The notes under the pieces are model-generated. The model was given only the letters and a program-made list of their open reading frames with translations, was not told the DNA's origin and did no database searches. From CAXBDP01 sp963974465 (lineage in GTDB: Bacteria > Bacteroidota > Bacteroidia > Cytophagales > Cyclobacteriaceae), in assembly GCA_049340005.1 (NCBI GenBank), contig JBMPIY010000016.1: a stretch of 64,000 bases of DNA; one strand, 5' to 3'. Position numbers and translations under genes: made by a program. Position 1 is the first letter of the stretch, and each line of letters begins with the position of its first letter. Of the stretch, positions 8,714 through 17,507 are shown one piece after another.

Positions 8714-9589
8714 TTAGTCCATTTGGTTCATAATTTTCCGTATCTTTTCTTGCAATCCTTGTGATGGCGGTAACAAAGGCAATCTTACATAATGATCGCA
8801 AATACCCAGCTCTTTGAGCACATGCTTTATTCCTACAGGATTACTTTCGCTATACATATAAGGATTGATGTCAAGCAGTCTAAAGGCTTGTTTGCTACAT
8901 GAAATAAAATCTCCTGCAAGGCCTGCCTTACACATCTCATTAAAAATGGCTGGAAAACCATTTGCCAATACAGAAATGACCCCACTTCCTCCCATTGCAA
9001 AAATCGATGGAGTCAATAAATCATCACCTGAGATAAGTAGAAAATCATTTGGTTTATTACGAGCTATTTGCATACACTGCTCGATAATACCAGAAGCTTC
9101 TTTTACAGCCACAATATTTTCAATTTTAGCTAATTTAAGAGTTGTTTCAGCACTGATATTGGATGCTGTACGGCCCGGGACATTGTATAGAATGACTGGG
9201 ACTGGCGATGCTGCAGCAATCATTTTATAATGTTGGTAAATTCCCTCTTGAGTAGGTTTGTTGTAATAGGGACTTACACTTAAAATTGCATCTACCCGAC
9301 TGAGATCGTAATAATCAAATGCCTTTAAAATTTCATTTGTATTATTTCCACCTATTCCAAAAATAATGGGAAGCCTACCATTATTGATAAGAATTACTCT
9401 TTCTAGAATTAGTTTTTTCTCCTCAGCAGAAGTACTGGGCGATTCGCCGGTGGTCCCTTGTACTACTAGATAGTCTACACCTCCCGCTATGTTAAATTCA
9501 ACAAGCTTTTCAAGGCCATTGAAATCTATACTCTGATCTTTGTTAAACGGTGTAACCAATGCCACACCTGTACCCAATAAGGACTTCAT
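8714..9589 (-). CDS. dapA: 4-hydroxy-tetrahydrodipicolinate synthase
   Basis: DapA condenses aspartate semialdehyde with pyruvate, the first committed step of lysine and meso-diaminopimelate synthesis. The 291-residue TIM-barrel protein shows the GTTGESPS motif near residue 45, the catalytic tyrosine in VILYNVPGRT near 135, and the Schiff-base lysine in VAVKEASG near 163. Its start directly abuts the stop of the DUF6913 gene, and it is last in the xseA-xseB-ligA-DUF6913-dapA run, so it is probably translated from the same message. Confidence 0.95.
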   Translation of the reverse strand: MKSLLGTGVALVTPFNKDQSIDFNGLEKLVEFNIAGGVDYLVVQGTTGESPSTSAEEKKLILERVILINNGRLPIIFGIGGNNTNEILKAFDYYDLSRVDAILSVSPYYNKPTQEGIYQHYKMIAAASPVPVILYNVPGRTASNISAETTLKLAKIENIVAVKEASGIIEQCMQIARNKPNDFLLISGDDLLTPSIFAMGGSGVISVLANGFPAIFNEMCKAGLAGDFISCSKQAFRLLDINPYMYSESNPVGIKHVLKELGICDHYVRLPLLPPSQGLQEKIRKIMNQMD

Positions 9590-10099
9590 TTATGCTAATA
9601 TTTTAGTGTACTCCAACATTTTTTTGAACAACTCTTGCTGATTCAGATTTTTCTCTTCCTTGATCATAAAGTCATAATAGGACTCATTTCCAAGCGTATG
9701 GATGCCAATACGGCATTCAGCCTCGCAATTTACCAATACAAAATTGGTATATGGATTACTATTGATGTCGAGGTGAAATAAGTATGAAAATTTTTCTGCA
9801 CAAAATTCTTTTACATCAGAGCTTTGTACCTGCCCAAACAAACCGAATGATTTCTCATCGAATGAGGGGAGTGATGCTTCTTGAGTTTTATCTATTTTTT
9901 GAAATTGCAATAACTTTACAACTTTGCCATCGGCTTCAAGTGCTGTCTTGAGTGAGAAAACAGCTGCATCTTTTTCTGGATTACCTCCAATAAAAAGAAC
10001 CCCAACCAGCTTGGCATTTTTATATCCCAAGTTTTGTCGGCTTTTCTCTTTCTTAAGTTGAGCTCTGTTTTTGAAATTTATTACTGCTTTGCGCACCAT
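9590..10099 (-). CDS. DUF6913-type conserved hypothetical protein
   Basis: A 169-residue protein without signal peptide or membrane segment. The N-terminal part is rich in lysine and arginine (MVRKAVINFKNRAQLKKEK), followed by VGVLFIGGNPEKD and LVNCEAECRIGIHTLG. I recognise it as the small protein found between ligA and dapA in many Bacteroidota (DUF6913). No function is known to me. It is contiguous with ligA upstream and dapA downstream with no spacer, which points to translational coupling. Confidence 0.75.
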   Translation of the reverse strand: MVRKAVINFKNRAQLKKEKSRQNLGYKNAKLVGVLFIGGNPEKDAAVFSLKTALEADGKVVKLLQFQKIDKTQEASLPSFDEKSFGLFGQVQSSDVKEFCAEKFSYLFHLDINSNPYTNFVLVNCEAECRIGIHTLGNESYYDFMIKEEKNLNQQELFKKMLEYTKILA

Positions 10100-12157
10100 T
10101 TATTTACTTATCATTTTCATAAAGTCTTCTTCTGTAATAATGGGAATACTCAAATTTTCCGCTTTTTGTCGTTTGGCTGGTCCCATATTATCTCCAGCTA
10201 TCAAGTAATTCAATTTGCTGGAGATGGAAGACAAAACTTTACCTCCGTTGGCTTCAATCAAATCTTTCAATTCGTCTCTACTTACATTTTGGAAAACTCC
10301 AGAAATCACAAAGCTATTTCCTGCCAAGACGTCACTCGCTATTTGTGTCGATTCGCTTGGATCAATTTTTAATTTTAAACCAGCATTCTTTAGTGAATCA
10401 ATGAGCGCGATATTATCCTCATCTGCAAAATAATTCACAATGCTTTCGGCGATTTTACCACCTATATCTGATACAGCTTCTATCTCTTCAAAACTCGCTT
10501 TTGCAATTGAATCTATATCACTAAAATGTTCTGCCAATTTCTCAGCAACCGTTTTTCCAACATGGCGAATTCCCAAACCAAACAGAACCCTAGGAAATGG
10601 AGTCTCTTTGGATTGCTTAATCGAATCAATGATATTTCTTGCAGATTTTTCTTGTAAACGGCGAGAGGTATAGTCTCCTTTTTTATCAGAATACACTTTG
10701 AATTCTAAGCCATTGAGTTCATCGAAAGTAAGCGAGAATAAATCAGCATAAGTGCTAATTTTACCACTTTCAATCAAGCCTTTAATTGTCTCTGGCCCGA
10801 GCGATTCGATATTCAGCGCATTGCGGTGGATGAAATGCTCGAAGCCACCTTGCAATTGTGGTGGGCAAGCTTTTTCATTAGGGCAATAATGTACCGCCTC
10901 GCCTTCCTTACGAACCAATTCAGTTCCGCAGTCTGGGCACTTGCTAATAAATTCTATTGGTTTTGAATCTGCTTTGCGTTTGAACAAATCCACACCAGTG
11001 ATTTTAGGAATGATTTCTCCGCCTTTCTCCACAAATACAATATCACCTTCTCTCAAATCCAACCTCTCTATTTCATTGGCATTGTGCAGTGAAGCTCGCT
11101 TTACAGTGGTGCCAGCAAGGTGCACGGGTTGAAGATTAGCTACAGGAGTAATTGCGCCAGTGCGGCCAACTTGATAGCTTACACTATTCAATCTTGTGCT
11201 CACAGTTTCGGCTTTGTATTTATAGGCAATTGCCCAGCGAGGACTTTTGGCTGTAAAACCTAATTCCTCCTGCTGAGCCACATTATCTACTTTTATTACA
11301 CAGCCATCAGTTACTACATCAAGGGTTTTTCGCTTTTGCTCCCAAATGGTTATATACTCTTGTACTTCGTCCAAGCTATTACACTTTTTGTAAGTTGGTG
11401 AAATGTAAAAGCCCATTTGTTCTAGCTTCTGAATTCCTTCGGAGTGGCTGTCAACTCTCCCGTTATCAGCCAAATAAGAATAAGCATGAAACACCAATTT
11501 TCGCTTGGATACAATAGCCGAGTCTTGCATTTTAAGTGTGCCGGAGGTAGCATTTCTTGGGTTTGCGAGTGGTGCTTCCTGAGCCTCTTCTCGGGCTTTA
11601 TTTATCTCTTCAAATACCGAAATTGGCATTACTACCTCACCACGAACTTCAAACTCATTAGGAATATCATCTAACTTTATTTTCAACGGCACACTTCGAA
11701 TGGTTTTGGCATTTGCTGTGATATTATCGCCTCTAGTGCCATCGCCACGAGTCACAGCCATTTCCAGTAAACCATTTTTGTAAATTAGACTAAGAGCGAC
11801 TCCATCGAATTTTTGCTCGCAAAAATATTGGTAATCTGTACTTCCAAGTCCTTTTTGCACACGCGCATCAAAATCAACCAGATCTTCAGGTGAATAGGTG
11901 TTGTCCAGCGAAAACATCCTTCGCTTATGGGTTACACTTTCGAAGTCTTTGGTAATGGTACCACCCACTCGCTGTGATGGCGAATCTGGACTTTGAAACT
12001 GCGGAAATTCCTTCTCAAGTTCAATCAGCTCTTTTAATAGCAGATCAAATTGAAAATCGGTAATTTCCGGCGCACTTTTTTGATAATAGAGATCATTATG
12101 ATAGTCAATCTCTTTTTTGAGTTTTTCAATTTTTTGGGCTGCAAGCTTAGGGTCCAT
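10100..12157 (-). CDS. ligA: NAD-dependent DNA ligase
   Basis: LigA seals nicks using NAD+ in replication and repair. The 685-residue protein has the usual order. The adenylation domain carries the active-site lysine in CEQKFDGVALSL (near residue 115). The OB-fold and the four-cysteine zinc finger (CPDCGTELV...HYCPNEKACPP, near 405) come next. Helix-hairpin-helix repeats follow, then a C-terminal BRCT domain ending in ITEEDFMKMI. The KxDG core is KFDG, a mild variant of the common KIDG. The gene starts 1 nt after xseB ends, within a repair-gene block. Confidence 0.96.
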   Translation of the reverse strand: MDPKLAAQKIEKLKKEIDYHNDLYYQKSAPEITDFQFDLLLKELIELEKEFPQFQSPDSPSQRVGGTITKDFESVTHKRRMFSLDNTYSPEDLVDFDARVQKGLGSTDYQYFCEQKFDGVALSLIYKNGLLEMAVTRGDGTRGDNITANAKTIRSVPLKIKLDDIPNEFEVRGEVVMPISVFEEINKAREEAQEAPLANPRNATSGTLKMQDSAIVSKRKLVFHAYSYLADNGRVDSHSEGIQKLEQMGFYISPTYKKCNSLDEVQEYITIWEQKRKTLDVVTDGCVIKVDNVAQQEELGFTAKSPRWAIAYKYKAETVSTRLNSVSYQVGRTGAITPVANLQPVHLAGTTVKRASLHNANEIERLDLREGDIVFVEKGGEIIPKITGVDLFKRKADSKPIEFISKCPDCGTELVRKEGEAVHYCPNEKACPPQLQGGFEHFIHRNALNIESLGPETIKGLIESGKISTYADLFSLTFDELNGLEFKVYSDKKGDYTSRRLQEKSARNIIDSIKQSKETPFPRVLFGLGIRHVGKTVAEKLAEHFSDIDSIAKASFEEIEAVSDIGGKIAESIVNYFADEDNIALIDSLKNAGLKLKIDPSESTQIASDVLAGNSFVISGVFQNVSRDELKDLIEANGGKVLSSISSKLNYLIAGDNMGPAKRQKAENLSIPIITEEDFMKMISK

Positions 12158-12158
12158 A

Positions 12159-12365
12159 CTATTCTTCTTCTAGCTTTTTTAATGCCTCATTTAATTCTTC
12201 TGAAGTACTTTTGAGTTTGGTTTTGCAAAATTGAATCAGCTCAATCGCCTCCTTCACTTGAGCGGAAAGTTCATCCATTTCTATTTCTTCATTTTCCAGA
12301 TTGAGCACTATTTCCTCAATTCTACTCATAGCTTCTTGGTAATTCTTTTGCTTCAACTTCTTCAT
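12159..12365 (-). CDS. xseB: Exodeoxyribonuclease VII small subunit
   Basis: XseB assembles in several copies with XseA to form exonuclease VII, which degrades single-stranded DNA to oligonucleotides. The 68-residue protein has the family pattern YQEAMSRIEEIV.NLENEE followed by a coiled-coil half ending ELNEALKKLEEE. It lies between xseA (74 nt upstream) and ligA (1 nt downstream). The 74-nt spacer overlaps an inverted repeat built from the GCGGGAGG octamer that could reduce read-through from xseA. Confidence 0.92.
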   Translation of the reverse strand: MKKLKQKNYQEAMSRIEEIVLNLENEEIEMDELSAQVKEAIELIQFCKTKLKSTSEELNEALKKLEEE

Positions 12366-12430
12366 CTAGATCAATTTTGAAAGTTCAATTTGGCCATTCT
12401 GTTTGCTAATTAATAATATATAAGAAAACG

Positions 12431-12461
12431 GCGGGAGGATTATTTATCTTCTTCCTCCCGC
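12431..12461. repeat. Inverted repeat of GCGGGAGGA across the xseA stop codon
   Basis: GCGGGAGGA (12431-12439) and its exact complement TCCTCCCGC (12453-12461) face each other across a 13-nt loop containing the end of xseA. The 9-bp GC-rich stem may act as a weak terminator. It is one of two places where the over-represented octamer is arranged as a pair. Confidence 0.85.
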
Positions 12462-13759
12462 TTCATTTCTAAATCTAAAGTACTCTCAAAAGTTCGATTT
12501 TTTGTTATAGTTGTCAGTTTCGAACCGATCTTTATTCTTTTTACTTTGTTAATATTTTTACCGTCTACTAAGGTGATAGAATAACCTCTATCAAGTAACT
12601 GTTGCGGATCGAGTCCTTTTATTTTTTGTTCTAAAAGTTCCAATTGCTGTGATTGGTTTTTAAGGCTTGCAAGTGAATATTTGTTCAATAGCTTTTTCAA
12701 ATCAGTTTGCAAACGATCTTGCTCTCTCAGAGTATTCTTAGCGTGGCTTTTTAATTTCTCTCCTAATATTGCAATTGTTTGCCCATCAGACTGTAATCTA
12801 TAAGCCACAATCCTTTCTAGCATATTGGCTTTTTGCATTACAATGAAGTTTTCATCCTTCAATATGTTATTCACTCGGTCAGCCATTATTTTGGCTTGAG
12901 AGAGTAAATTTTCCTCAAAATCTACTAAGCCACTGATGAGAAATTCAGCTAGAGCAGTTGGTGTTTTTACCTTGGTATGCGCTACCATATCCGCAATGGT
13001 TTCGTCTCGTTCGTGCCCGATTCCGGTGATGATAGGCAAAGGAAATTGAGCAATATGCGAAACTAAATCGTAATTGTCGAAACAATCTAGATCTAGTTGT
13101 GAGCCGCCACCTCTTATGATGGCTACAAGGTCAAAATCTTCGAGATTGTCAGCAATCTGGTGCAAAGCTTCTATTATTTGTGCTGGAGCTTGCTCACCCT
13201 GCATAGCAGCTTGAAACAATGTGATATCGAATTTGTATCCATAGAGATTGGCTGAAATCTGATCCATAAAATCGCCAAAGCCCGCTGCTGTGCTACTGCT
13301 TATTACGGCTATTTTTTGCGCAACCAAAGGCAGGTCAAGCTCGCGATTCATATCGAATATGCCGTCTTCCTTTAGCTGCTGGATAATTTGTTGTTTGCGT
13401 CTGGCTCTTTCACCTAATGTGTAATTTGGATCCACATCTTTTATAGTGAGGCTCATGCCAAATACAGGATGATAAGTTACAGCTGCTTGGCATAGTATTT
13501 CCATTCCAGATTTGAGACTTTGGCCAGTGATTGATTCGAACCAGCCGCTTATTGCTCTGTAGTTGTATGCCCAGATATTCCCTCTCATTCGAGAGACAAC
13601 TTCATCTTCGACTTTTTCGATAAGCTCCAAGTAGCAATGGCCTTTGCCTGCCACCCGCATTTCTCCTATCTCAGCGATCAGCCAATAGGTAGCTTGTAAA
13701 TTCGCATCAAGGGTTTCTTTTATTAATTGGTTTAATTCAGATAATCTGAGATGCTTCAT
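12440..13759 (-). CDS. xseA: Exodeoxyribonuclease VII large subunit
   Basis: XseA is the catalytic subunit of exonuclease VII. In the 439-residue protein the N-terminal OB-fold is followed by the core with IAVISSSTAAGFGDF (near residue 150), IIRGGGSQLDLDCF (near 212), and ITGIGHERDETIADMVAH with KTPTALAEFL (near 240-265). A coiled-coil region follows, with LLDRGYSITLVDG near the end, the C-terminal motif of the family. It heads the repair block. No clear promoter match was found in the 95 nt upstream. Confidence 0.95.
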   Translation of the reverse strand: MKHLRLSELNQLIKETLDANLQATYWLIAEIGEMRVAGKGHCYLELIEKVEDEVVSRMRGNIWAYNYRAISGWFESITGQSLKSGMEILCQAAVTYHPVFGMSLTIKDVDPNYTLGERARRKQQIIQQLKEDGIFDMNRELDLPLVAQKIAVISSSTAAGFGDFMDQISANLYGYKFDITLFQAAMQGEQAPAQIIEALHQIADNLEDFDLVAIIRGGGSQLDLDCFDNYDLVSHIAQFPLPIITGIGHERDETIADMVAHTKVKTPTALAEFLISGLVDFEENLLSQAKIMADRVNNILKDENFIVMQKANMLERIVAYRLQSDGQTIAILGEKLKSHAKNTLREQDRLQTDLKKLLNKYSLASLKNQSQQLELLEQKIKGLDPQQLLDRGYSITLVDGKNINKVKRIKIGSKLTTITKNRTFESTLDLEMKREEEDK

Positions 13760-13807
13760 TAAGCTATATTTTATGGCAAATAGATTTTGCTAATTTACGG
13801 TTTAAAT

Positions 13808-13830
13808 GAAAAAACCACCCCGAAGGTGGC
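13808..13830 (-). terminator. Terminator after the Spy-like gene
   Basis: On the minus strand a 5-bp CCACC/GGTGG stem with a CCGAA-complement loop is followed by six T. It lies between the Spy-like gene and xseA and separates the sigma-factor operon from the repair block. Confidence 0.7.
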
Positions 13831-13854
13831 TTTAGTATGTTTGATATTTTTAGC

Positions 13855-14352
13855 TTATTTATTTGACGAGTCGTTCGATCTTCTGTCTCCGTCTTTATCG
13901 CCACGCAATTCTCGCATCAAATAGTTTCTCAAAAAGGATTCATCTATTGTCAGAAGCTTTAAAATTTGACCATCGCTAATGATATTTTGAAACTTGCTCA
14001 AATACTCTTTTTCAATTGCCACATCTTCTTCTCTAGCTTTAATGTGTATTTCTAGTATCTCAGTCGCTTGAGCTTCAGTCAAATCATTCTGACCTCTATT
14101 AGTCATTCTATATCCTTCACGGCGTGCCTTTGTTCTTGCTTCAAATTTTTTCCTTTCAAACTCATTATAAAGTGGCCAAAATTCTTTGGCTTGGCTTGAT
14201 GTAAGTGTAAGTCTATTCGTGATATAAGCAATTTTAGCACTTTCTAGTTTTTCTCGATCCTCTTGTTTCATCGAAGATCTATACTGCTGAGCCAATGATG
14301 TAAATGAAATCATTGTAAGCAATACAAAAGTGAAAATTAGTGTTTTCTTCAT
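13855..14352 (-). CDS. Secreted Spy/CpxP-like small protein
   Basis: From the ATG at 14352 this is a 165-residue protein with a clear signal peptide (MKKTLIFTFVLLTMISFTSLAQ). The mature part is highly charged and helical, with LTSSQAKEFWPLYNEFERKK and AQATEILEIHIKAREED, resembling the LTxxQ-type periplasmic helical proteins found next to Bacteroidota ECF sigma factors. An upstream ATG at 14406 would run into the preceding gene and spoil the signal peptide. It is third in an ECF sigma - anti-sigma - periplasmic protein operon and could sense or buffer envelope stress. That role is inferred from context only. Confidence 0.75.
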   Translation of the reverse strand: MKKTLIFTFVLLTMISFTSLAQQYRSSMKQEDREKLESAKIAYITNRLTLTSSQAKEFWPLYNEFERKKFEARTKARREGYRMTNRGQNDLTEAQATEILEIHIKAREEDVAIEKEYLSKFQNIISDGQILKLLTIDESFLRNYLMRELRGDKDGDRRSNDSSNK

Positions 14353-14374
14353 TTTTATAAATTTTAATTTGGAA

Positions 14375-14785
14375 TTAAAAATCCCAGTTAGGATCAAAGT
14401 CATCATATTCTTGACTAGCTACGTAGCCAATTTCATCTACAATTATTTGATCCAAAATAGTTGGAGATAATTCCTGCTCATTGAAAAACTCATCAATGGA
14501 CAAGTTGCTTGTCATAATAGTCCAATAGAGCTGGTCGTCGTATTGTTCATAGTCTGATAAGTCAGTTGTTGAAGTGAATGGTTTAAACCAAAGCACAGCA
14601 ACTAGCACAATCGTAAGCAGACTTGTAGCAAAAGCTACACTTGGTGAAAAAACAAAAGATGGCTTTGGTTTCGCCGCACCAATTATTTTGTCATTTATTC
14701 GCATGGGTAAATCATCGAAATAACCCTCAGGGACTTCGAATGGCGTCCTTTTGAGTTTTTGGTTTTCTAATTGATTGTTCTCCAT
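14375..14785 (-). CDS. Putative membrane anti-sigma factor
   Basis: A 136-residue protein with an N-terminal cytoplasmic part (FEVPEGYFDDLPMRINDKI), one membrane segment (about residues 45-66, ATSLLTIVLVAVLWF) and an acidic outer tail. The PEGYFDxLP motif is characteristic of small proteins encoded directly after ECF sigma factors in Bacteroidota. It lies 52 nt after the sigma gene. It probably holds the sigma factor inactive at the membrane, but no zinc-binding anti-sigma motif is visible, so this is inference from position and topology. Confidence 0.65.
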   Translation of the reverse strand: MENNQLENQKLKRTPFEVPEGYFDDLPMRINDKIIGAAKPKPSFVFSPSVAFATSLLTIVLVAVLWFKPFTSTTDLSDYEQYDDQLYWTIMTSNLSIDEFFNEQELSPTILDQIIVDEIGYVASQEYDDFDPNWDF

Positions 14786-14837
14786 TTTGTTTTTCTTCTT
14801 AAAATATGTTGTTAGGATAGTATTTCTGATAAATGGT

Positions 14838-15383
14838 TTAATACTGCTTTAAAATTTCTTCAACTTTTTTTGCAGCATGATGATAGCTTGCTTTTAAGGC
14901 TCCCACACTGGTGCCAGTGACCTCCGACATTTCTTCATAAGGCATTTCATCATAATAGCGCATTTGAAAAACAGAACGTTGCTTTGCAGGCAAAGTGAGT
15001 AAGGCTTTCATAAACCTCTCTTGTATTTCTTCACCTCCTAATTCAGCACTTAGATTAGCTGGGATTTTACTTGCTAGCTCAGCACTTACATCATTGAGCG
15101 GGAGGAAATATTTACGCTTTTTCTTTTGAAGGAAGGTGAGGGTTTCATTCGTTGCCACTCTGTATATCCAAGTATATAGCTTGGAGTCTTCTCTAAAGTG
15201 ATCCAAATTTGCCCATACTTTTACAAAGACATCTTGCACCAGATCATCGGCATCGTCATGGTCGATAACCATGCGACGGATAAGCCAATAGATTTTCTGC
15301 TGGTATTTGCGCACCAGCAGATTAAAACCGTAATGTCTAGTTTCGGGATTCTTAAATTTTAATAAGATTTCCTTGTCTTCCAA
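14838..15383 (-). CDS. RNA polymerase ECF sigma factor
   Basis: A 181-residue sigma-70 family protein with only regions 2 and 4. Region 2 shows DHDDADDLVQDVFVKVW and LYTWIYRVATNE. Region 4 shows LPAKQRSVFQMRYYDEMPYE and the helix-turn-helix EMSEVTGTSVGALKASYHHA. It directs RNA polymerase to a specific, unknown regulon. It is first in an operon with a putative membrane anti-sigma factor and a secreted helical protein, the typical layout of an envelope-signal sigma system. Confidence 0.92.
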   Translation of the reverse strand: MEDKEILLKFKNPETRHYGFNLLVRKYQQKIYWLIRRMVIDHDDADDLVQDVFVKVWANLDHFREDSKLYTWIYRVATNETLTFLQKKKRKYFLPLNDVSAELASKIPANLSAELGGEEIQERFMKALLTLPAKQRSVFQMRYYDEMPYEEMSEVTGTSVGALKASYHHAAKKVEEILKQY

Positions 15384-15438
15384 AATGAGGGATTATGCAA
15401 TTAAGAGTTGATTTCATTTGGAAGGTTTAATTTAAGAA

Positions 15439-16362
15439 TTAAAGTTCTTTAAAATAATCAAGAAGACTGTAGTTTTTGCCTTTGGGCCTTACCACCATAA
15501 GTGGAATTTGATTATCAACCTGAATAAGTCTTTCGGCCATACTGCCAAGGAATATTGCTGCAGTCGCAGTTCTACCTTTGGCACCTATTACAATTAAGTC
15601 GGCTCCTGTGGTTAGCGCTTTTTCGTAAATGTCTTCAACTGGGTCATCGTTCTCATCGAGAGTGTATTCCGGTTTAATACTAAGGTTTTTAAAATCGATA
15701 TTTTTCACAAAGTTAGTGTAAGCCTTCTCAGCGTGCTTTTTCATTACCTCAGCAAATTCTTCATAGTTCTTTCCAGTGTAATGGTATCCTGCAGGTACTG
15801 AAAACACATTCTGAACAGTGATTTCCACATTTGGATCATACTTTTCAGCTATCATTATCGCTTCTTCCAAAGCGATAGTGGAATAATCGGAGAAATCGCT
15901 CGGGACAAGGATTTTTTTAAGTCTAAATTCAGCAGTCTCTGGCAATATAAGCATGGAACATTCTGCTCTTCTAGCGATTCTTTGTACAGCTACACCAGAG
16001 CCTTTTAGAGTTGATTTATTGCCAACTACGATTAGATCTGCTTCTTTTTCAGCACTTAACTTTAGTATTTTTTTGGAGGTATTACCCTGCTTTACTTCAA
16101 TATGTATATTACAGTTGAGTGCTTTTGTAAAACCTTTTTCAATAGCCTCTTTTATGGTTTTTGTTCGTTCATTAATTGCATTATCCTTCAAGTCAGGAAA
16201 CTCCGCTAGAACTTCATCTGGAATATTGAAATTGCGGATAACATTTAGAAAATAAATATCAGTGCTTTGGTTGACCTGAGCTATTTTAGAAGTGAATTCA
16301 ATAAGGGATTTATCAAGGTCAGACAAATCAAGCGCAACAATTATTTTCTTGTATAGATACAT
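15439..16362 (-). CDS. Tandem universal stress protein (two UspA domains)
   Basis: A 307-residue cytosolic protein made of two UspA domains, roughly residues 1-140 and 145-295. Each ends in the nucleotide-binding G-2x-G-9x-G(S/T) pattern: VVGNKSTLKGSGVAVQRI in the first, VIGAKGRTATAAIFLGS in the second. The function is probably stress-related nucleotide binding; specific partners are unknown. On the minus strand TAATTTTG (16377-16384) is a possible -7 element just upstream of the start, which would give a leader of under 10 nt. Confidence 0.85.
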   Translation of the reverse strand: MYLYKKIIVALDLSDLDKSLIEFTSKIAQVNQSTDIYFLNVIRNFNIPDEVLAEFPDLKDNAINERTKTIKEAIEKGFTKALNCNIHIEVKQGNTSKKILKLSAEKEADLIVVGNKSTLKGSGVAVQRIARRAECSMLILPETAEFRLKKILVPSDFSDYSTIALEEAIMIAEKYDPNVEITVQNVFSVPAGYHYTGKNYEEFAEVMKKHAEKAYTNFVKNIDFKNLSIKPEYTLDENDDPVEDIYEKALTTGADLIVIGAKGRTATAAIFLGSMAERLIQVDNQIPLMVVRPKGKNYSLLDYFKEL

Positions 16363-16421
16363 TCTCTCTTTTTTTGCAAAATTATGAAGTAAAAGGAAAT
16401 ATGAGTTAAGGAACGAAAAAA

Positions 16422-17507
16422 TTAACTTATTTCCATCAATTTATCTGCAAGTAGTTCAATTTGTTCTTTTGAGTGGGCAGGAAAGTTGGCAATTCGGATA
16501 TGCTTGTTTTTGAAATGACTATATCCCGCTCCCAAAACGAAACCAAAATTCTCTAATTTCTGAATGAATTCAGCGCTTCTTTCGCCAGCATCAGCAACGA
16601 TTACTGTTTTGGACCGGAGGGTTGGATCCTTTACAAAATGTGATAGTACAGGATGCTGCTCTATGCAATGATCTAAAACTGCCGCTTTGTAATTAGTTTC
16701 TCGGCGGATGGTTTCGATGCCACGTGAATTCATGTCTTTAAGCACATTTGCCAGCAGGTATATTCCCAATACATTCGGAGTTTCGCTAGTCTGCTTTTTA
16801 AGCGCTTTTTCTATCATTTCGGGCAAGGCATGGTAGGTGCCGATTGAGTTTCCTTTAGCCAATAGCTGTTCTGACTTTTCGATGCAGCGATCATTCACTA
16901 ACCACACTCCAAGCCCAGCCGGCAAGCCCATTCCTTTTTGCACGGAGAAGTAAACTGAATCTATTTTACTATAATCAAATTGAGGATGTGGCATGGATGA
17001 AACTGCATCTACCACAATTAGAGCATTTGGGTAAAGAGCTCGAGCTTTTGAGATTTCATCCTCCCGCATCATTACACCGGTGCTAGTTTCATTGTGGGTC
17101 AATGCGATCATTTCCACATCTCCCAAATCAGGGAACTGATCTACAAATATTCCTTTACCTGGCTCAACTTGATGTTTAACAGTTTCCTTTCCAAGCTTTT
17201 CTGAAAATGAAGCAAATCTGCTTGAGAATTCTCCATTTACTGCATGAAACGCTTTTTTCTCCACACAATTCTGGATCAACCTTTCCCAAACTTCCGTAGC
17301 CGAGGAGGTGAATAGCACATGCCAATTAGTAGGCAAATCGAGCATATTACGCAACTCATTTTCAGCTTGAGAATAGATTTCAGTGAATTGGCTACTGCGG
17401 TGAGATATGGATGGAATCTGTAATTTCATGGCAGTTCGCACATGGTCTCCAACTGTAAAATACAATTCGGATGGGCCGGGAGTTAAATATATTTTATTCA
17501 TTTTCAT
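16422..17507 (-). CDS. Class V aminotransferase, probably phosphoserine aminotransferase
   Basis: A 361-residue fold-type I PLP enzyme. It opens with IYLTPGPSELYFTVGDHVR and has LTHNETSTGVM and the PLP-binding aspartate in VVDAVSSMPHP. The Schiff-base lysine is in YFSVQKGMGLPAGLG. It is not the classical SerC type. However, it lies close to a SerB-SerA fusion, and no other transaminase is nearby, so conversion of 3-phosphohydroxypyruvate to phosphoserine is the most likely activity. Alanine-glyoxylate or similar transamination is the alternative. The start overlaps the end of the MFS gene by 14 nt, so the two are translationally coupled; ATG at 17501 is an alternative start. Confidence 0.8.
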   Translation of the reverse strand: MKMNKIYLTPGPSELYFTVGDHVRTAMKLQIPSISHRSSQFTEIYSQAENELRNMLDLPTNWHVLFTSSATEVWERLIQNCVEKKAFHAVNGEFSSRFASFSEKLGKETVKHQVEPGKGIFVDQFPDLGDVEMIALTHNETSTGVMMREDEISKARALYPNALIVVDAVSSMPHPQFDYSKIDSVYFSVQKGMGLPAGLGVWLVNDRCIEKSEQLLAKGNSIGTYHALPEMIEKALKKQTSETPNVLGIYLLANVLKDMNSRGIETIRRETNYKAAVLDHCIEQHPVLSHFVKDPTLRSKTVIVADAGERSAEFIQKLENFGFVLGAGYSHFKNKHIRIANFPAHSKEQIELLADKLMEIS

